In this document: in pieces, positions 1 to 58,292 of the stretch
Position numbering within the stretch: position 1 is the stretch's first letter
Layout of the letters: each line of letters starts with the position of its first letter
Assembly (NCBI GenBank): GCA_023333565.1
Contig: JAJKFH010003762.1
Location: 3,534,001-3,598,000 of the forward strand
DNA length: 64,000 bases
From: Puffinus mauretanicus
Lineage: Eukaryota; Chordata; Aves; Procellariiformes; Procellariidae
Reading direction: 5' to 3'
The notes under the pieces: generated by a model
The model's database searches: none
Told to the model about the DNA's origin: nothing
What the model saw: only the letters and a program-made list of their open reading frames with translations
Position numbers and translations under genes: made by a program

Positions 1-23
1 TATGGTCTTTGTTTCAATAATCT

Positions 24-36
24 CCCCCCCCCCCCC
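24..36. repeat. poly-C run (C13)
   Basis: Thirteen consecutive C residues follow TCT. It is a simple homopolymer, likely length-variable and prone to sequencing error. Confidence 0.9.
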
Positions 37-269
37 AATAGGTTAACAAGCAGCCTTTATCCAAGGCAGGCAAATTCAACATTTACAAACTTAACAAAAA
101 AAACCCACTTAGTTTTTCTCTCACTATTTACAGAATTTAATAAACTTGAAGGAAAAGACAAAAGGGTGCCAGATGCCAAACCTCAAATGGTAAATCAGAC
201 AATGTCTTGTGAAAGTTCTGACCTAGAAATCAGATTTATTATATAGTTTTAGTGCAGTGTCCAGCAGAG

Positions 270-395
270 CTGGGGAAGCCCTCAGACCTTTCACAAGCTG
301 TGGTTGTGCATAGCTTCATGAATGTGAATAATTCCATTGACTACAGCGGAACTGCTCTCAAGCCTAAAGCTAACCAACTGCATGGGTTAAAAAGG
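270..395. repeat. possible degraded copy of the inverted-repeat fossil seen at 16908-17043
   Basis: The middle (around 330-385) aligns by eye with the core and right arm of the element at 16908-17043: a GTGAATAATTCCATTGACT core, then a GCCTAAAGCTAACCAACTGC segment resembling the CTTAAAGTTAAACATGTGCT arm. Divergence is high and the limits are approximate, so the relationship is tentative. Confidence 0.3.
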
Positions 396-527
396 GACTT
401 TGTAGAATGAGACCAAAAAACAGGTGAACTACTTGAATTAGCTATAGAGAAAAAGGACGATCAACATGTTTTCACAAACAGATTAACTGAGACTGTTAGA
501 AAGGTCTTAGAGCCTCTGAGTAAATTG

Positions 528-545
528 CAAACAAACAAACAAACA
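528..545. repeat. (CAAA)n microsatellite
   Basis: Four CAAA units plus a partial fifth lie in intron sequence. No function is implied. Confidence 0.85.
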
Positions 546-3500
546 GAAAAGCTCCGCTTTTAAAAAGTTTCTTTGTTTTGTCAAGAAATATAGGAGATTA
601 ATATAAAGAAAAATCTGAAGTAAATTTGCTGGTCAAGATGCACAGTCACATAACAGAAGATCAGATAATGAATTTTTAAGTTTTGTGATACAGTCGATAC
701 TTTTGCATTCTTTCTGCATGATCTGATCTCTGTTACTGTATTTCATGTTTTAGTTGCAGACAAAATAATTGTGCATTTAAGCCTCAGAAATTAAGAGGTA
801 TTTGACCTAATCCCAATTATTTTTAGAGAACAAAGGAGATTTTTTTTTCTGTCCTGGTCTGCTAATGACCTTATGGAAGTTGACTGTTGGGGAAGTTACT
901 ATGATGCATTGCATGGTCCTCATAGCTACAGTCAGTAGGAGAGGTGTCTAGAGTCTCTCAAGCTCATGGTTGTATGTCCTCAAGCTTTAGGACTCAATAG
1001 CTGTTTTGGGCAGATGTGCCCAGTCTTAGTAGCATTTGAGCTCTTTCAAGCACTGCATCAGAGGTTAATAGCTTGCTTACCCTTCTTTTGGTGTTGCGTA
1101 ATTTTGTTTAATTTGGGAATTCCCGGAGAGATTCTGTAATAGAGCTGTCACAGAGAACATAAGCTGGTGAGGAACAGAAGTTTTTGCAGGAGTCAAGTGC
1201 TTCTTCTCTATACCAGCAGGAATCTTATCTCTTGACCTGATTTTCCAGGTTTACTACGTATCTGATATAGCAGTGTTTTTTGTTGCTGTTCTTGTGTACA
1301 ATATGGACTTCCATACTTGACTGGCTCTTGAACAGTTTCTTTTTTGCCTGCTTCCAAATCACTTAGCATAGTTGCCTTCGACACTTTGTCATTTCTACCA
1401 AATGAATAGTTTGTTAATTAAAAAAAGAATACTAGCAATTACAGTATTTTTTTTAAAGGGCATGTCAGGGCTCATTGGTTTGACTTTCCTCTGTATTTCT
1501 ACTTCCTGGGTATATTCTAGCTACCCATCTGGCTATTCTCTCGCTGTTTACTGAAGACACGTCAGGAAATGTGACTCGGTGTAACCCAGCAAATGGCTGC
1601 TAGTACTGAACCTCTTTTGTGCCGGTCTTGGTCTCAGTCATGAAGGATATTGATGGCTTAGTTAAGAACATTGTTTAAACACATACACCGCCTTTCCCTT
1701 GGTCAAGATTTTCTGTGAAAGAGTAGAGACCAAGGGGAGAAAGGTAAGAAAATCTGTGTTAAAATCACAGTACTCAGTAGGAAAGGGTGGGAATGCCCTT
1801 TTCACCTTCCTTTTTGAGTTCCTGAGGCTGGCCAGAGGAAACTCTTCCTTTTGAAAGTTAAGTCTGTCCCTGTTGGTGATGGAACTGAAATAGAAAACCG
1901 ACAACTTACCTGTTTTTGCAGGAATACTGTCCTTGTGTTTTGCACTTTAGGACATGCATAAACCCTTGAACTGTAAGCCTGACAGCTTCAAAAACACTGC
2001 AAGAATTTTAATGAGACTCTGTATGGCAGTGAAGAGCAAGTGGCAGTGCTAACTTTATTTGAAAAGGGGAAACAAAAATGATGATTACAAATATGACCTG
2101 ACTGGTAAAATAGACAAATATTTGACTTTTGCTTACTCGGAAATAAAGGTTGATGCAAGGGGCAAAGGGCAAAATCGGCAGGACGGCATAGCCGTAATCT
2201 GTCCCAGTCAAAGAGGAGCAGCATTTTCCAGCAGAAGTGTGGAGATCCCTCACACTGAAGGTGGTAGCAGGGAGGTTGTGTCTAGATTTGTCATGCTGAC
2301 ATTTAACAAATTAGTCACTTTTTTTCCCAGCAATTTATGGGAAAAAACCCACTGCATTTCTTTAAGAATTTCACCCTCAAATGCCTGTCACTACTGCTGA
2401 GCTGAAAACACATACACAAATCCAGCTGTTACTGTGCATGCCAGTTTTCCTAATTTCCCTTTTGCCTTGTATGTTATATCCTTCCTTTTTTAAATATTTA
2501 CACCATATCCTGTTTCCTTGAAGTCAGTAGATATAAATATTTCTTCTGTTGTTAAAACAAATACAAATAATCTTGCATATCTTTTCCAGTTTTGATGTTT
2601 TAGTTCCATTTTCAGCTGATGTAGAGAATTTGTCATCGAGAGAAGCTTTCCCCAGACACAGGGTGCGGCTCTTCAGACTTAAACTGTACAGTCCTGTTGC
2701 TGCTTACTTAAATTGAATCAGCCGTACTAAACTGAGCCAAACTATTTGTCTGCTGTAAGCATTTGTAGTGTTGGCTATAATGATAAACCCTAACAGACTT
2801 CCTTGTGCAGCTTTGTATATGCCTTCCATAAGAAAAATCAAATTTAAAATAGAATTTTTTTTCTTCCTGTGGACAAACAAATCACATTCATCTTGTTCTT
2901 TTAAAAGAGCATTATCTGTGGTAATTAAAGCCACAGACAGGAGAGAGATGTTCCGATTGAGCTTTACTGCAAGGCCACCGATGGAAAGCATGCATTCTAA
3001 GTACTTGTATAGAGCTTTGGTGGATGTAAACTAGGAAGTGGCCAGATCTGAATCCCCAAAATGACCTAATGACTGTAATTTTAAAAAAGCTCTCAACACT
3101 ATTGAAAATCAGATCTCAGTTTGGTGCTTAACCTCTTCAAGGTGTGTCTAAAGCTTTTCACATTTTCAACTTCATGCATAGAAGCTCACAGCATCAGGAC
3201 TAGCAAGAGAGAGAGTTGTTACTTGAATGATTTACTATGTATTTGACTATTTTTGCTATGGTACACTTATATGCAGCTTTGTTAATACCATCTTCCTTTG
3301 AAAGGCATTTTAGGAATATTTTGAAGGACTGAACAGTTCTTTTAGCACCAAGTGCAGCAAAAAAAGAATGGGTAAGACGGAGTATAGACGCTTAGTGGAA
3401 ATTCATATGCACAAGTTCTACTGCTAATGAAACTAAAAAAAGAAAAAGAATCAGTAAGTTTTCAGAATTTTTTTGTTTTTAAATTTCTAAACTGATTGAA

Positions 3501-6393
3501 TCCTGCTCAAAGCTATAGAAAATTGCTATATGATCTAAGTATAGATATTCTTTGGAGCAGAATTGTGTGATTTGCAAGTTGGACCACAGTGGATCTGCAG
3601 CATTCAAAATCCCATGCAAACGATTTATTAATTTCAGCTTTCTCTTAATATAAAATCATTAATTGCGGCATATACATTAATTTTAATTCTGTAGGAAAAG
3701 ACGACTGTTTATTTTAGCATCTGTTTGCACCTTGGGAGCTGCTCCTTTGACTTTATTGTGATGAAGGCCTAGAAAAATAACCATTAGGTTGTACTTTTAG
3801 GAAAACAGATTTCCATTAACTTGGTTTTAAAATTAATTCCCTCACCTCATAATGTGTGGTTATTTGGGATCGGTAAGTTCTAGCAGATCTTTATTCCTTG
3901 TTGAATGAACTCTTTCAATATTTTTTTTCGTCTTGTATATTTTATGTGTAGCCAGTCTGGACTATTTGTAGGAAGAAGGAGGACTTCCAGTATTCACTGC
4001 TGGAATATAGCAAGCATCTATGTAAATCTTTCTCATACTTGCATTTATCTGACTTCCAGTTATAAGTGTAGTTTAGTACCTTTTGCAGTAAGCTAAAGTC
4101 TGTATTGGTCTGTGACTGACAGGTGGAGGTCACGCAGGTCAGGTACGCAGTGTGCAAGCAGACTGCGAGGCTGGCGTTAGCCTGAGCGCCAAGATGCAGG
4201 GGCTGTTGCTCCACCTCCAGCAGTTTATCTGATCACTGGTACTCCTGTGTATTCTTGCCTGGGGAAACTGCATATACATGAACATGTGGGAAAGCACCTA
4301 TGGAAATTAAGACCTTTTTAAAAGTTCTTTATCTCCCTCTCCAATAGCCATTTACAAAAGATTTTAAGGTGCATTTCCAAGGGTACTCCTGTCATCTTTT
4401 GTGCACAGATCTGACCCTTCTTCTGTAGAATTGCTCTGTGAACAACAAAAGGATGATGCCACACGCAGTTATATCCCTGTGTATTTCCCAGAGTCTGACA
4501 TAAGACCTGTCATTCTCTCCTCTCCTACTCTCAGCTCAGATGTTAGACTGGATGGGTTAAGGGGTGAGGGGGAGGCTTTGAATCAGAACAGAAAGATTCA
4601 TTTTAGGCTCTGCTAAACCACAGCATTTAACTCTAACCTGCTCGAAACAGCACTCTAAGGGCATTGGGGGCATGAGTAGAGCAGTGATGGGTCGGCAGAG
4701 CTTGTGGAAATGGCACCCGGTTTGGGGGGCTTTGGGTGTGAACTTGTGCCTAATGAGGCACAGATCATCTCTGCCCGTGTCCAGCAGTGCTACTGGGATA
4801 AGTGTTCTGAAAGCCTTCTCACAGCTTTTCCTGTAGTGGTGAGTTTGGGTTGGTTGCTGGGCTCCTAAAATCTGTGGAAATTATGATGAGTCCTCGTATT
4901 ACGAGAGAGAGTTATTAAATACAGAGGAATAAATCCCATGTTAGCAAAACTCCTCTTAAATTTGTACAGCTTTTTGAATCCATTTATTACTGCCTGTTCG
5001 GTTAACTAGAAGCAGCGGTTTCAAGTACAGCTGAAGATGTCTCTCGTCAGTGAGAGCAGATTGTCCTTGCAATGGTAAGATAACAATAAGAGGATTTTGG
5101 TGATGGCTGGAGTCCTTTGGCTGCATGACGCAGTGACACAAATGCTGGATACTGCATGTGGCACTGTAGTGAGGATCTTGCTGTAAGGGCACTGACTGTT
5201 ATTCCTGGGTTAGCTGCCATGACAACTGCGCTGCTGGTGAATGCCCTGTGTGGGTGTTCTTGCAGAAAGCTGAGGGTCATTGATATTCTGAGTGTTTCTC
5301 AGGATACTGCAGGCAGTAGAAACCCCTTCCTGCCAATGTTTACTATTATCACAGTGGGTAAAATATACAAATGGTGTTGACAGGTATCTGGGAAGGAAAA
5401 AACATAGTTTCCCTAAAAGCAGTTTTTTGTTTTACCTCTTTAATTACATGGTTTTACCAAACGGTTCTAACTTTTTTAGCTTCTACATGGCTTTTATTCC
5501 CATTTGGGTGTGCAATGTTAAAAAGAATAGGGCAACAATTATATAGTAAAATTTTGATCCATTTACATTTAAAAAATAGCTTGGTACCTGCAAACACTTT
5601 TTTTTCTTACAGGGGAGTTAGAATGAATTTGGTGGGATTTCTTGTTGTGGCATTTTTGGTTTTAATTGTTTTTAAAGCAGACACTTGCTCCTTCACAAGC
5701 TGACTTTTATTGACTTTCGAGGAGTGAGGTTTTTTCAAGGTCTTCGGTTTTGTGTTTTTAAAGAATGTCTAAAACATTTTTCTTTCTGATATCCCTATCC
5801 TTCTTGAAATACCTTGTAACATCATTACTCGGGCAATTAAGAACAGACAGAGCTGTAAAGGGCATGGAAGGGACTCACTTTTTTTTTTCTTGAATAGGGA
5901 ATACCTTTTAATAAAAGGGAGAATTAATTTTTTTTTAACAGGACATTAAAACATGGAAATTAAATGCCTCAGAGCATAAAAAAATAAATTTGTAGATGCA
6001 ATCATTTTAACTCGACAGATTTTCCCATAAGCAATTAATGTAAGAATACAAGAAGCTTTGATATTTGAGTAGTGTTTATAGCTGGTCTTCTCAGTCATCA
6101 GCAAAATGATGACTTGCCTAGTTATAGGCAAAAATACAGGTGTTAAATGTAAGAGAAGGTGGTTTTAGAGGTGAGGGGCAGTCATATTTTACATTCTCGA
6201 CCCTGAGGTTTCCTGCACTACTGGGAAAGCTGAAGTACTTGAGAACTGGATTGTTTCTGTCATTATAAAAGAACATTATGGTATCACTGTGAAAAGGAAA
6301 ACACAAACTTATTAACTGTTGCTGACTAATTGAAGATTTAGCATTTGAAAGTAGTGCATTTGTTTATTTTGCTTTGTATATTTTGCTGTCAAG

Positions 6394-51222
<44,829 letters not shown>

Positions 51223-51985
51223 AAAAGAAATTGTAAAACAGAACTATGCTATCTGCCATAAAGGGAAAGAAATTACTATAGAAACTGTAAACTCAAGTTA
51301 TATGTTTGTTAGAGGACTGTCACCTTTTTTGTTTCATAAAAGTAGCTGAAATTCATGCACCATTTTGATAGATATTGATTAAATGCCAGTTTTTTCAAAC
51401 ACTCAATAGTGACAGCACAACTGCTACCATGCCTACATTTTAAAAAATGAATTATTAAAAAAAAGTCTTTTTAAGAATTCCTGGTCTTTTTAGCTCCTTT
51501 GAACATGAGTAGTTGTTCACATATCCCAATGGAACCAATTCCTGCAGTGCTAGATTTGAAATCCCAGAACTGAATCTTCCCCTGCTGTAAATCAGCAAAA
51601 CACTAAGTTCACTGAGATTCCCATCAGAATTTACCCTTACAGACAATTACGTCCATTCTTGAACTTATAAAATTAATTACAATAATTGTCAAAATACATT
51701 AAGGTAGATGGTGTTTTATGATGGTTACTTTCATCAAGTATTGGCTCATGCTTACAGCTAGTCGTTAAGAATATTTACAAAGGTCAGTAAATCTTACTTT
51801 GGACTACTTTAGTAAGGGAAGACCTCTTGTTTTTAGATGCAGACATAGCTCCCCCCCATCTAAACTGAATACTTGAGGAAGAGAAGCTAGGAGGAAGTAA
51901 TGACTAAAACTAACAGGTTGCAGGGTAGTTTTTCCTAAATTAAATAAATAATTATATTTTATTTTTTAAATATATAAATAAATTA
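51223..51985 (+). other. DCLK2: DCLK2 3' UTR, candidate poly(A) signals
   Basis: Downstream of the TAG are ATTAAA at 51378 and 51453 and AATAAA at 51943 and 51977. The AT-rich stretch around 51930-51990 is the strongest candidate 3' end, giving a UTR of about 0.75 kb. The true end is not determinable from sequence alone. Confidence 0.4.
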
Positions 51986-54900
51986 TATATGTAAGATACG
52001 AGAAAGTATTTTTAACCTACTTCTTACTCCGAATTTTCCCTTTCTTTCCTCCTGCCTTTTTCTTTTTAAATAAAACAAACCAAAACAAAACACAAGCTTT
52101 TCTACTATAGTAGAGTGCACCCAGTGCACTGGTCTTAGGAACAAAAAGCGTTTGAGCTGGGGAAGTTCAGTCTCTTAATTCAAAGAAGCAGGTCTTCTAA
52201 GACCTCATTAACCTCTCTCAAAAACAGAGATTCTATGATTTGGGTATGTGGCGAGAAGACTACAGCAACAACAGTAACTTACTTCCACAAGTAACATCCA
52301 ATGCCATTTTTGTTGCTCTATGCTGAGAGATCACAGTGAGTGTGTATGAAAGAGGTTGCCAAAATAGACGATGCAAGCGATTAGGCACGCTTCAGCGGGT
52401 TGCCAGACACTTTGTGTTACCTCTCGGAGGGCCCTGGTGATACAGGAGACGCTCCAGCACCCTGGCGTACATTGAGGAGATGAGAAGCAAGATCCTGTAT
52501 GTGATTTCCAACAGGGATCACAGCTTTGGCCTTTATGAGAAGACTCATTTTCCTAATCTACTTGAAATGAAAAAATGTTAGCTAGGAAGCAGTAACTTGT
52601 TATACCACTGCCTGTATGCTCACCAAAAAGGGGTTCAAATTCCTATTCACAGAAATGGTTTTGATCATCTCAAGCTAAACCAATAAATTCATGCAGCAAG
52701 CAGGAAATTTTTATCTTAGAAGTCTCATTTAAGCCTAGTTTTTGTATCTTTCTTCCCCCCAGTCTAATTATTACAGATTGATAGAATAAATTTACTGAAG
52801 TATTTATTCACTTTTATATAAATATACATATTTACCAATCATCTTTAACAGTTTTAAAATGGGAAATGATATTTCGCATTTACTCATTATTTCTTTCAAG
52901 CTACACTCAAACAGCAATTGGAAAGCAACTGAAATGCACAAAACTAGTAACCAATCCAAAATGCTTAAGTTAAACTAATTTTTTTTTTTTAAGATTTATA
53001 AAAGGCAAGCGAATCAAATACTCCTACTGCAATCAGTTTCAATGTTTAATGCATATAAATAGGTATCTAGTTGAGCTTTTCTGTCAGGGGACTCCTTTCT
53101 AGGGGAATTTTTGATTTGTTTTAAACTAAATTAGCATTGTAAAAACAATACCAGGGCAGGGGCTGAAGAAGCAAGCTGCCATGCAACCATCCACCAAGAA
53201 GTTTTTCCTCAGCTGTTGCTTCTGTTCTTGATTTTGTGTTAAACAGCATTTGAATTTTAAGTTCCTTTGTCATATTTGGAAACAGAAAGCCCAGCGTGAG
53301 AATCATGTAAGATGCAGGTTTCAGAGAAACACAGCTTCACCAAGAAGTACCAGCAACTATTGCCTTCTCCCCAAAACAATATTTGCCAATTCATATGAAA
53401 CACTGAAGATGAGAGTGTTTAAATGCTGAACACTTAAAAAGTTCAAACACTCTGCTTAAAAAGACACTAGCTCTGTTGTTTAGAATGGTCAGATTCTGGT
53501 TTCGCAGCTACCTGGCTTGCTTGAAAAAGGATCCCTAGCACACAGGATAAAAAAGACAAAAAGCAAAATGTGAGAGCAATCTGCAAAGTCATCTAGCTGT
53601 TACTGGATATATCTATTGCTGAACACACCAAATTCTAAACACACAACTAGATTCAGTTGTGCTACAGCATTTTGCAGCTCAGAGCTCACAATACACAATT
53701 AACAAAGCAACAGTGGGAAGAAAAAAATTAGAAGAACTTGAAGAAAATATTAAATGGTCATATCTCAAACTTTGTTCATTTAGCAAGTACCACATTTTGA
53801 AAACCTCTTTCTGTCTTTTCCCATGCAATACAGGATAATTTCCAAAGCACACATCTAAATGTCTTTAATTAGTTGACTATATGATGCCGTCCCAAGTACA
53901 AAGTTGTATGTAATTTCAGATTTTACTAAATATACAAATCTCTTTGGTTTTAAGACTATGCTTTCTGATATTCTCTCAATTCATTTACAAGAAAGTAGTT
54001 GTATTTCCCATAATTTATAAAAAGTTGTGAAATATTTTACATACTTCTTATATAATATGCTTCTTTATAATAAGAAGTCTCAACTAAGAATAAACTATTT
54101 ACAGATACAAGTTAGAATTTATTCTTTCAAACTTTGTTTCATATGTTTCAATCCATTTTTTTCCTCATGAGTCTGGCTGTATTTGAATTGCAGGGCTTTA
54201 GGTTACATGTAGTTGAATTTTCGGTAAATCTAAACAAAATCAGAAACCATTTCCTACAGTTTTTGATCCAGAGCTTTTAAAGAGCAGCTTTAAATTATGA
54301 CGCATAAGCACGGACATGCATCATTAACTGTATTAGTTTACTGAAGAGCTTAGGTCGGTTCTGCGTAGAAGTAAACTATTTTGGATTTCATGTAATGTGG
54401 TATCACGTGGAAAATCCAAGCGAGTGACTCATCTCAAGCTTTACACAAATATCCTAACCCTATATGGGAAAGGTCTCATTGCTTTAGAGCAGCACCCACA
54501 GAATGGCCCATATCTGGGTTTATTTAACTAGGATGCAGCCAGTTTCTCAAGAACAATATAGTCATCTTTTATTCCCTTTGAATTACTTCTAAGTGTAAGA
54601 AAGAGAGAAAGCAAAACAGAGATGCCATAACACAAGCACACTTAAATCTCTGTGAATGTGAAAACGGAAAAGCTACAATCTAGATAGTCACCATATCTCG
54701 GCCATTCTTACGCAATATATCTAACAGCAATTACGTCCTGACTAGAGTTGCAATAAAATTCATTTCCCACAGAAGTCCCACTTTTGAATTTCCTTTTGCT
54801 ACTAAAAGAAATGAAAGTAATTTTTTGTTCCAGGACACCAGCTCTGTATGAAAAACATGGGCCAGGTTTTTGTTGCTGCTGTTCAGATATGTGGAATAAC

Positions 54901-55082
54901 TGAAGAAACTCCACTGTTCCTCAAAAATCCCCCGCCTGATCCCACACATTAAAAGCACCACAGCAGAAAAGGTTCTCCATAACGTTTCTAAACAGAAATT
55001 CAATTTACATATTTTTAGAATTACAAGAAGAACACAAAATCATGCCAACTTCCGACAGTAGCTGTAAAAAACAGCTACCACT
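51986..55082. other. intergenic / distal 3' DNA between DCLK2 and LRBA
   Basis: 3.1 kb of AT-rich sequence. A possible CR1 tail remnant in plus orientation is near 52150-52238 (ending AGATTCTATGATTT). Otherwise I recognise nothing. Confidence 0.6.
52150..52238 (+). mobile_element. possible old CR1 3'-tail remnant
   Basis: GGTCTTCTAAGACCTCATTA followed by GAGATTCTATGATTTGG resembles a worn sense CR1 3' end (gatcttttgaggtccctt ... attctatgattctatg). Only the last 13 bases match well. Confidence 0.35.
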
Positions 55083-56480
55083 GTGCCATCTACAAGTATC
55101 TACAAGAAGGGCTGGAAGGAGGATCCAGGGACCTACAGGCCTGTCAGTCTGACCTCGGTGCCAGGGAAGGTTATGGAGCAGTTCATCTTGACTGCCATCA
55201 CGCAGCATGTACAGGACAACCAGGGCATCAGACCCAGTCAGCAGGGGTTTATGAAGGGCAGGTCCTGCTTGACCAACCTGATCTCCTCCTATGACCAGGT
55301 GACCCGCCCAGTGGATGAGAGAAAGGCTGTGGATGTTGTTTGTCTACCTAGACTTTAGTAAAGCCTTTGATACCGTTTCCCACAGGATTCTCCTGGAGAA
55401 ACTGGCTGCTCATGGCTTGGACTGGTGCACTCTTCGCTGGGTAAAAAACTGGCTGGATGGCCAGTCCCAAAGAGTTGTGGTGAACGGAGTTAAATCCAGT
55501 TGGCGGCCGGTCACGAGCGGTGTTCCCCAGGGCTCAGTATTGGGGCCAGTTCTGTTCAGTATCTTTATCAATGATCTGGATGAGGGGATCGAGTGCACCC
55601 TCAGTAAGTTTGCAGACGACACCAAGTTGGTGGGAGTGTTGATCTGCTGGAGGGTAGGAAGGCTCTGCAGAGGGACCTGGACAGGCTGGATCGATGGGCC
55701 AAGGCCAATTGTATGAGGTTCAACAAGGCCAAGTGCCAGGTCCTGCACTTCGGCCACAACAGCCCCAGGCAACGCTACAGGCTTGGGGAAGAGTGGCTGG
55801 AAAGCTGCCCAGAGGAAAAGGACCTGGGGGTGCTGGTTGACAGCCGGCTGAACATGAGTCGGCAGTGTGCCCAGGTGGCCAAGAAGGCCAATGGCATCCT
55901 GGCCTGTAGCAGAAATAGTGTGGCCAGCAGGAGCAGGGAGGTGATCGTGCCCCTGTACTCGGCACTGGTGAGGCCGCACCTCAAATCCTGTGTTCAGTTC
56001 TGGGCCCCTCACTACAAGAAGGACATGGAGGTGCTGGAGCGTGTCCAGAGAAGGGCAACGAAGCTGGTGAAGGGCCTGGAGCACAAGTCTTATGAGGAGC
56101 GGCTGAGGGAACTGGGACTGTTTAGTCTGGAGAAGAGGAAGCTGAGGGGAGACCTCATGGCTCTCTACAACTACCTGGAAGGAGGTTGTAGTGAGGTGGG
56201 TGTTGGTCTCTTCTCCTAGGTAACTAGCGATAGGAGGAGAGGAAATGGCCTCAAGTTGCACCAGAGGAGGTTTAGATTGGATATCAGGAAAAATTTCTCA
56301 CCTGAAAGGGTTGTCAAGCATTGGACCAGGCTGGCCAGGGAAGTGGTTGAGTCACCATCCCTGGAGGTATTTAAAAGACGTGTAGATGTGGTGCTTAGGG
56401 ACATAGTTTAGTGGTGGACTTGGCAGTGTTAGGTTTACAGTTGGACTCGATGATCTTAAGGGTCTCTTCCAACCTAAATG
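55083..56480 (+). mobile_element. CR1 LINE, about 1.4 kb, 5'-truncated, broken ORF2 (plus orientation)
   Basis: ORF2 runs from the reverse transcriptase ([31 protein letters not shown]) through the palm ([45 protein letters not shown]) to the C-terminal block ([18 protein letters not shown]). Frame changes near 55310-55350 and 55640-55710 and a TAG at 56217-56219 break it. The 3' end reads GATCTTAAGGGTCTCTTCCA ACCTAAATGG, with the terminal tail repeats worn (TGGTACAGATAAC). It is GC-rich against AT-rich surroundings. It is the inverted counterpart of 40816-41579. Confidence 0.95.
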
Positions 56481-57019
56481 GTACAGATAACTCTCTATTA
56501 TCTTGGTATCAGATTAGCTCTTTTGGACATTTATTCTGCTACGTGCTAAACCATCAGAGCAGGAATCTTTAGCAGAAAAAAAGTGCTGCAGATAGGTGGA
56601 GGACTACCAAGAGTACATCGGCACCAGAAACAGTAATAAATACATATACTTTGCATGAGGCATGCTTTCCAGGTGTAGAGGCTTTTTGATAACACACACA
56701 GCACAACACGGCCAAGAACTGAAGAAATATTCTCAAAAGTATTATGGCATTCATTTACCTTTGCCTGCAGTAACACCACAATATGAACTGCCTTCAGAGA
56801 AACCACCACTCTGATCACACCATCATCTCTTTCCAGATCCTACAGCATTTATATCAGCAATTTTCACAAAGTAGAAGGGATTTCAAGCTACTTGCACTAA
56901 GTATTTCCCCACAAACCAAACTTGCAGCACTGCTGCTGACCAGCCTTGCTCTCAGCAGCAGCAAACGCTGCTTTCCACAGCCATAAACCACAGCTAACAC
57001 CATGTCCATTTGAACTTAC

Positions 57020-57126
57020 CAGAACAGAAGAAAGCCCGGACTGTTACGTAAAAAAATGTTGTTCATAAATGCTCCCTCTGAATTTTGAGGAAATAGAGGA
57101 CTCGGCTCCCTCTTTTCAGGAATATT
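57020..57126 (-). other. candidate unannotated exon (minus strand, 107 nt)
   Basis: On the minus strand, TTGTTTGCAG precedes AATATTCCTGAAAAGAGGGA and the segment ends TTCTG/GTAAGT, a perfect consensus donor. It is open in the frame NIPEKREPSPLFPQNSEGAF and onward without stop. It could belong to a lncRNA, an alternative 3' part of LRBA transcripts, or be a chance pseudo-exon. Confidence 0.3.
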
Positions 57127-57405
57127 CTGCAAACAACAGCTAGCTGAGGCCCAGCTGCAGGTTAATGCCTGGCACCTGTTGATTAAACAGGTTTCAGACA
57201 ATCCATTTGACACAGGTGCTGCCCTGAATAGAGTAACAAATACCTGAATAGTTGGAAATTTAACCCTTCTTTGTCACCTCATGACAAACAGCATGACATG
57301 GACTAGTCCAGCCAAAGCTGAGACCCCAAGTGCATGTCTGGCCCCCGAGGGCGGTGCCCGAGGTACGTTTGTATACCCGCGGAAGGAGGGGTATGTCCTA
57401 CTCAC

Positions 57406-57498
57406 CAAAGCCACCAGCAAAACGGTCCAGAATGGAGGTGTCTTCCCAGGCTTGCTCACAGAGCAGAAGGTGAAGATGCCTTTTCCACAGAAGGGCTG
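57406..57498 (-). other. candidate unannotated exon ending at a consensus donor (minus strand)
   Basis: The minus strand ends GGTGGCTTTG/GTGAGT at 57406, a good donor. A possible but weak acceptor is near 57498 (GTGCTGCAG). Frame PFCGKGIFTFCSVSKPG is open and would continue in frame into 57020-57126 across a 279-nt intron. The upstream boundary is a guess. Confidence 0.22.
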
Positions 57499-58292
57499 CA
57501 GCACTCCTAATGTGCAAAACACCGTGCTGCACCGCTGCTGCTGCTTCCCCAAGGAGTGCTTGATACCATGGCACAGCTGCCCATCAGCCTGCACTGGCTG
57601 GATGCAACTCAGGACGGCACGCAGAGATGCAGTCATGCTTTCAGTTTGGGAAAGCACCTGTGATCAATAGGGCCCTTTCGAAAACAAGCAATCTACCAAA
57701 TCAACTCTCCATGAAATATTTTGGCTCTCAGATCAGAAACTATTACATCTATCAATAATAAAGTGTTTCCTAAGTCAGCAGGAGATCATAAAGAGAAGAC
57801 TTCCAGGATTTCCATTTGGCAAAATACACCTTTGTTTGATTGGGTTTTTTCTCCCTCCCACCTAGCCTAGGAAACCCACCCCTGGCTTGAGAAAAATGCA
57901 AACCGCACTTCAAAAGCATGCCAATTTCCCCTCAAAATCTTCTGATACAAGGCTATGAATGTTGCTGAATTTAAGGAAGTGTGAAGTACAAGTTTTGCAT
58001 AACAAACGTTACTGCTCAATATACTGGACACTTACCACAGACATGACAACTATAGCGTTGGCTTAATCAGATCATCCTTCTGCTACACAAAACATAAAAA
58101 TGTAACTCTACCGATATCAGCATAACTGTATCCGTATAAAAATGTAGAAAGCACAGAAAACTTAGTCACCATTGCATAAACACCAAGAGTACTTTAAAGG
58201 CATTAGCAATAGCACCTATTTCCTCTATTGTGAATATACATCGAATCACAAGAACCCAGTACTCCACTGAAGCTCTCAATTACAAATGTAAT

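Larger units (their letters stand above)
1..6393 (+). other. DCLK2: DCLK2 intron (partial, upstream of the first exon in the window)
   Basis: This is AT-rich intronic sequence; no exon encoding the preceding DCX2 segment was found in it. It holds a C13 run at 24-36, a short CAAA microsatellite at 528-545 and a possible old inverted-repeat fossil near 270-395. The open frames here are short, lack splice support and resemble nothing I recognise. The acceptor at its end is TTTTGCTGTCAAG. Confidence 0.75.
56481..58292. other. intergenic DNA with possible minus-strand transcript
   Basis: AT-rich except 57290-57660, which is markedly more GC-rich and open on both strands for over 120 codons. Two minus-strand segments with consensus splice sites are listed separately. 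No protein family was recognised. Confidence 0.5.

Noticed and set aside
2059..2400. 113-codon + strand frame
   Set aside because: Intronic, no DCX-domain or other similarity, AT-biased composition; no splice support.
52571..52650. Possible tRNA or pol III B box (GGTTCAAATTCC)
   Set aside because: No matching A box at the right distance and no cloverleaf stems could be formed.
55410..56261. 283-codon open frame on the minus strand, the longest in the window
   Set aside because: It is the antisense of the CR1 ORF2 at 55083-56480; the same shadow appears opposite the CR1 at 40988-41653.
57281..57670. Overlapping 129-codon (+) and 127-codon (-) frames; the + frame briefly suggested an exosome S1-domain-like protein (GTFVYPRKEGYVLL)
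   Set aside because: The resemblance was a few residues only and did not extend; kept only as a GC-rich island with possible minus-strand splice sites.
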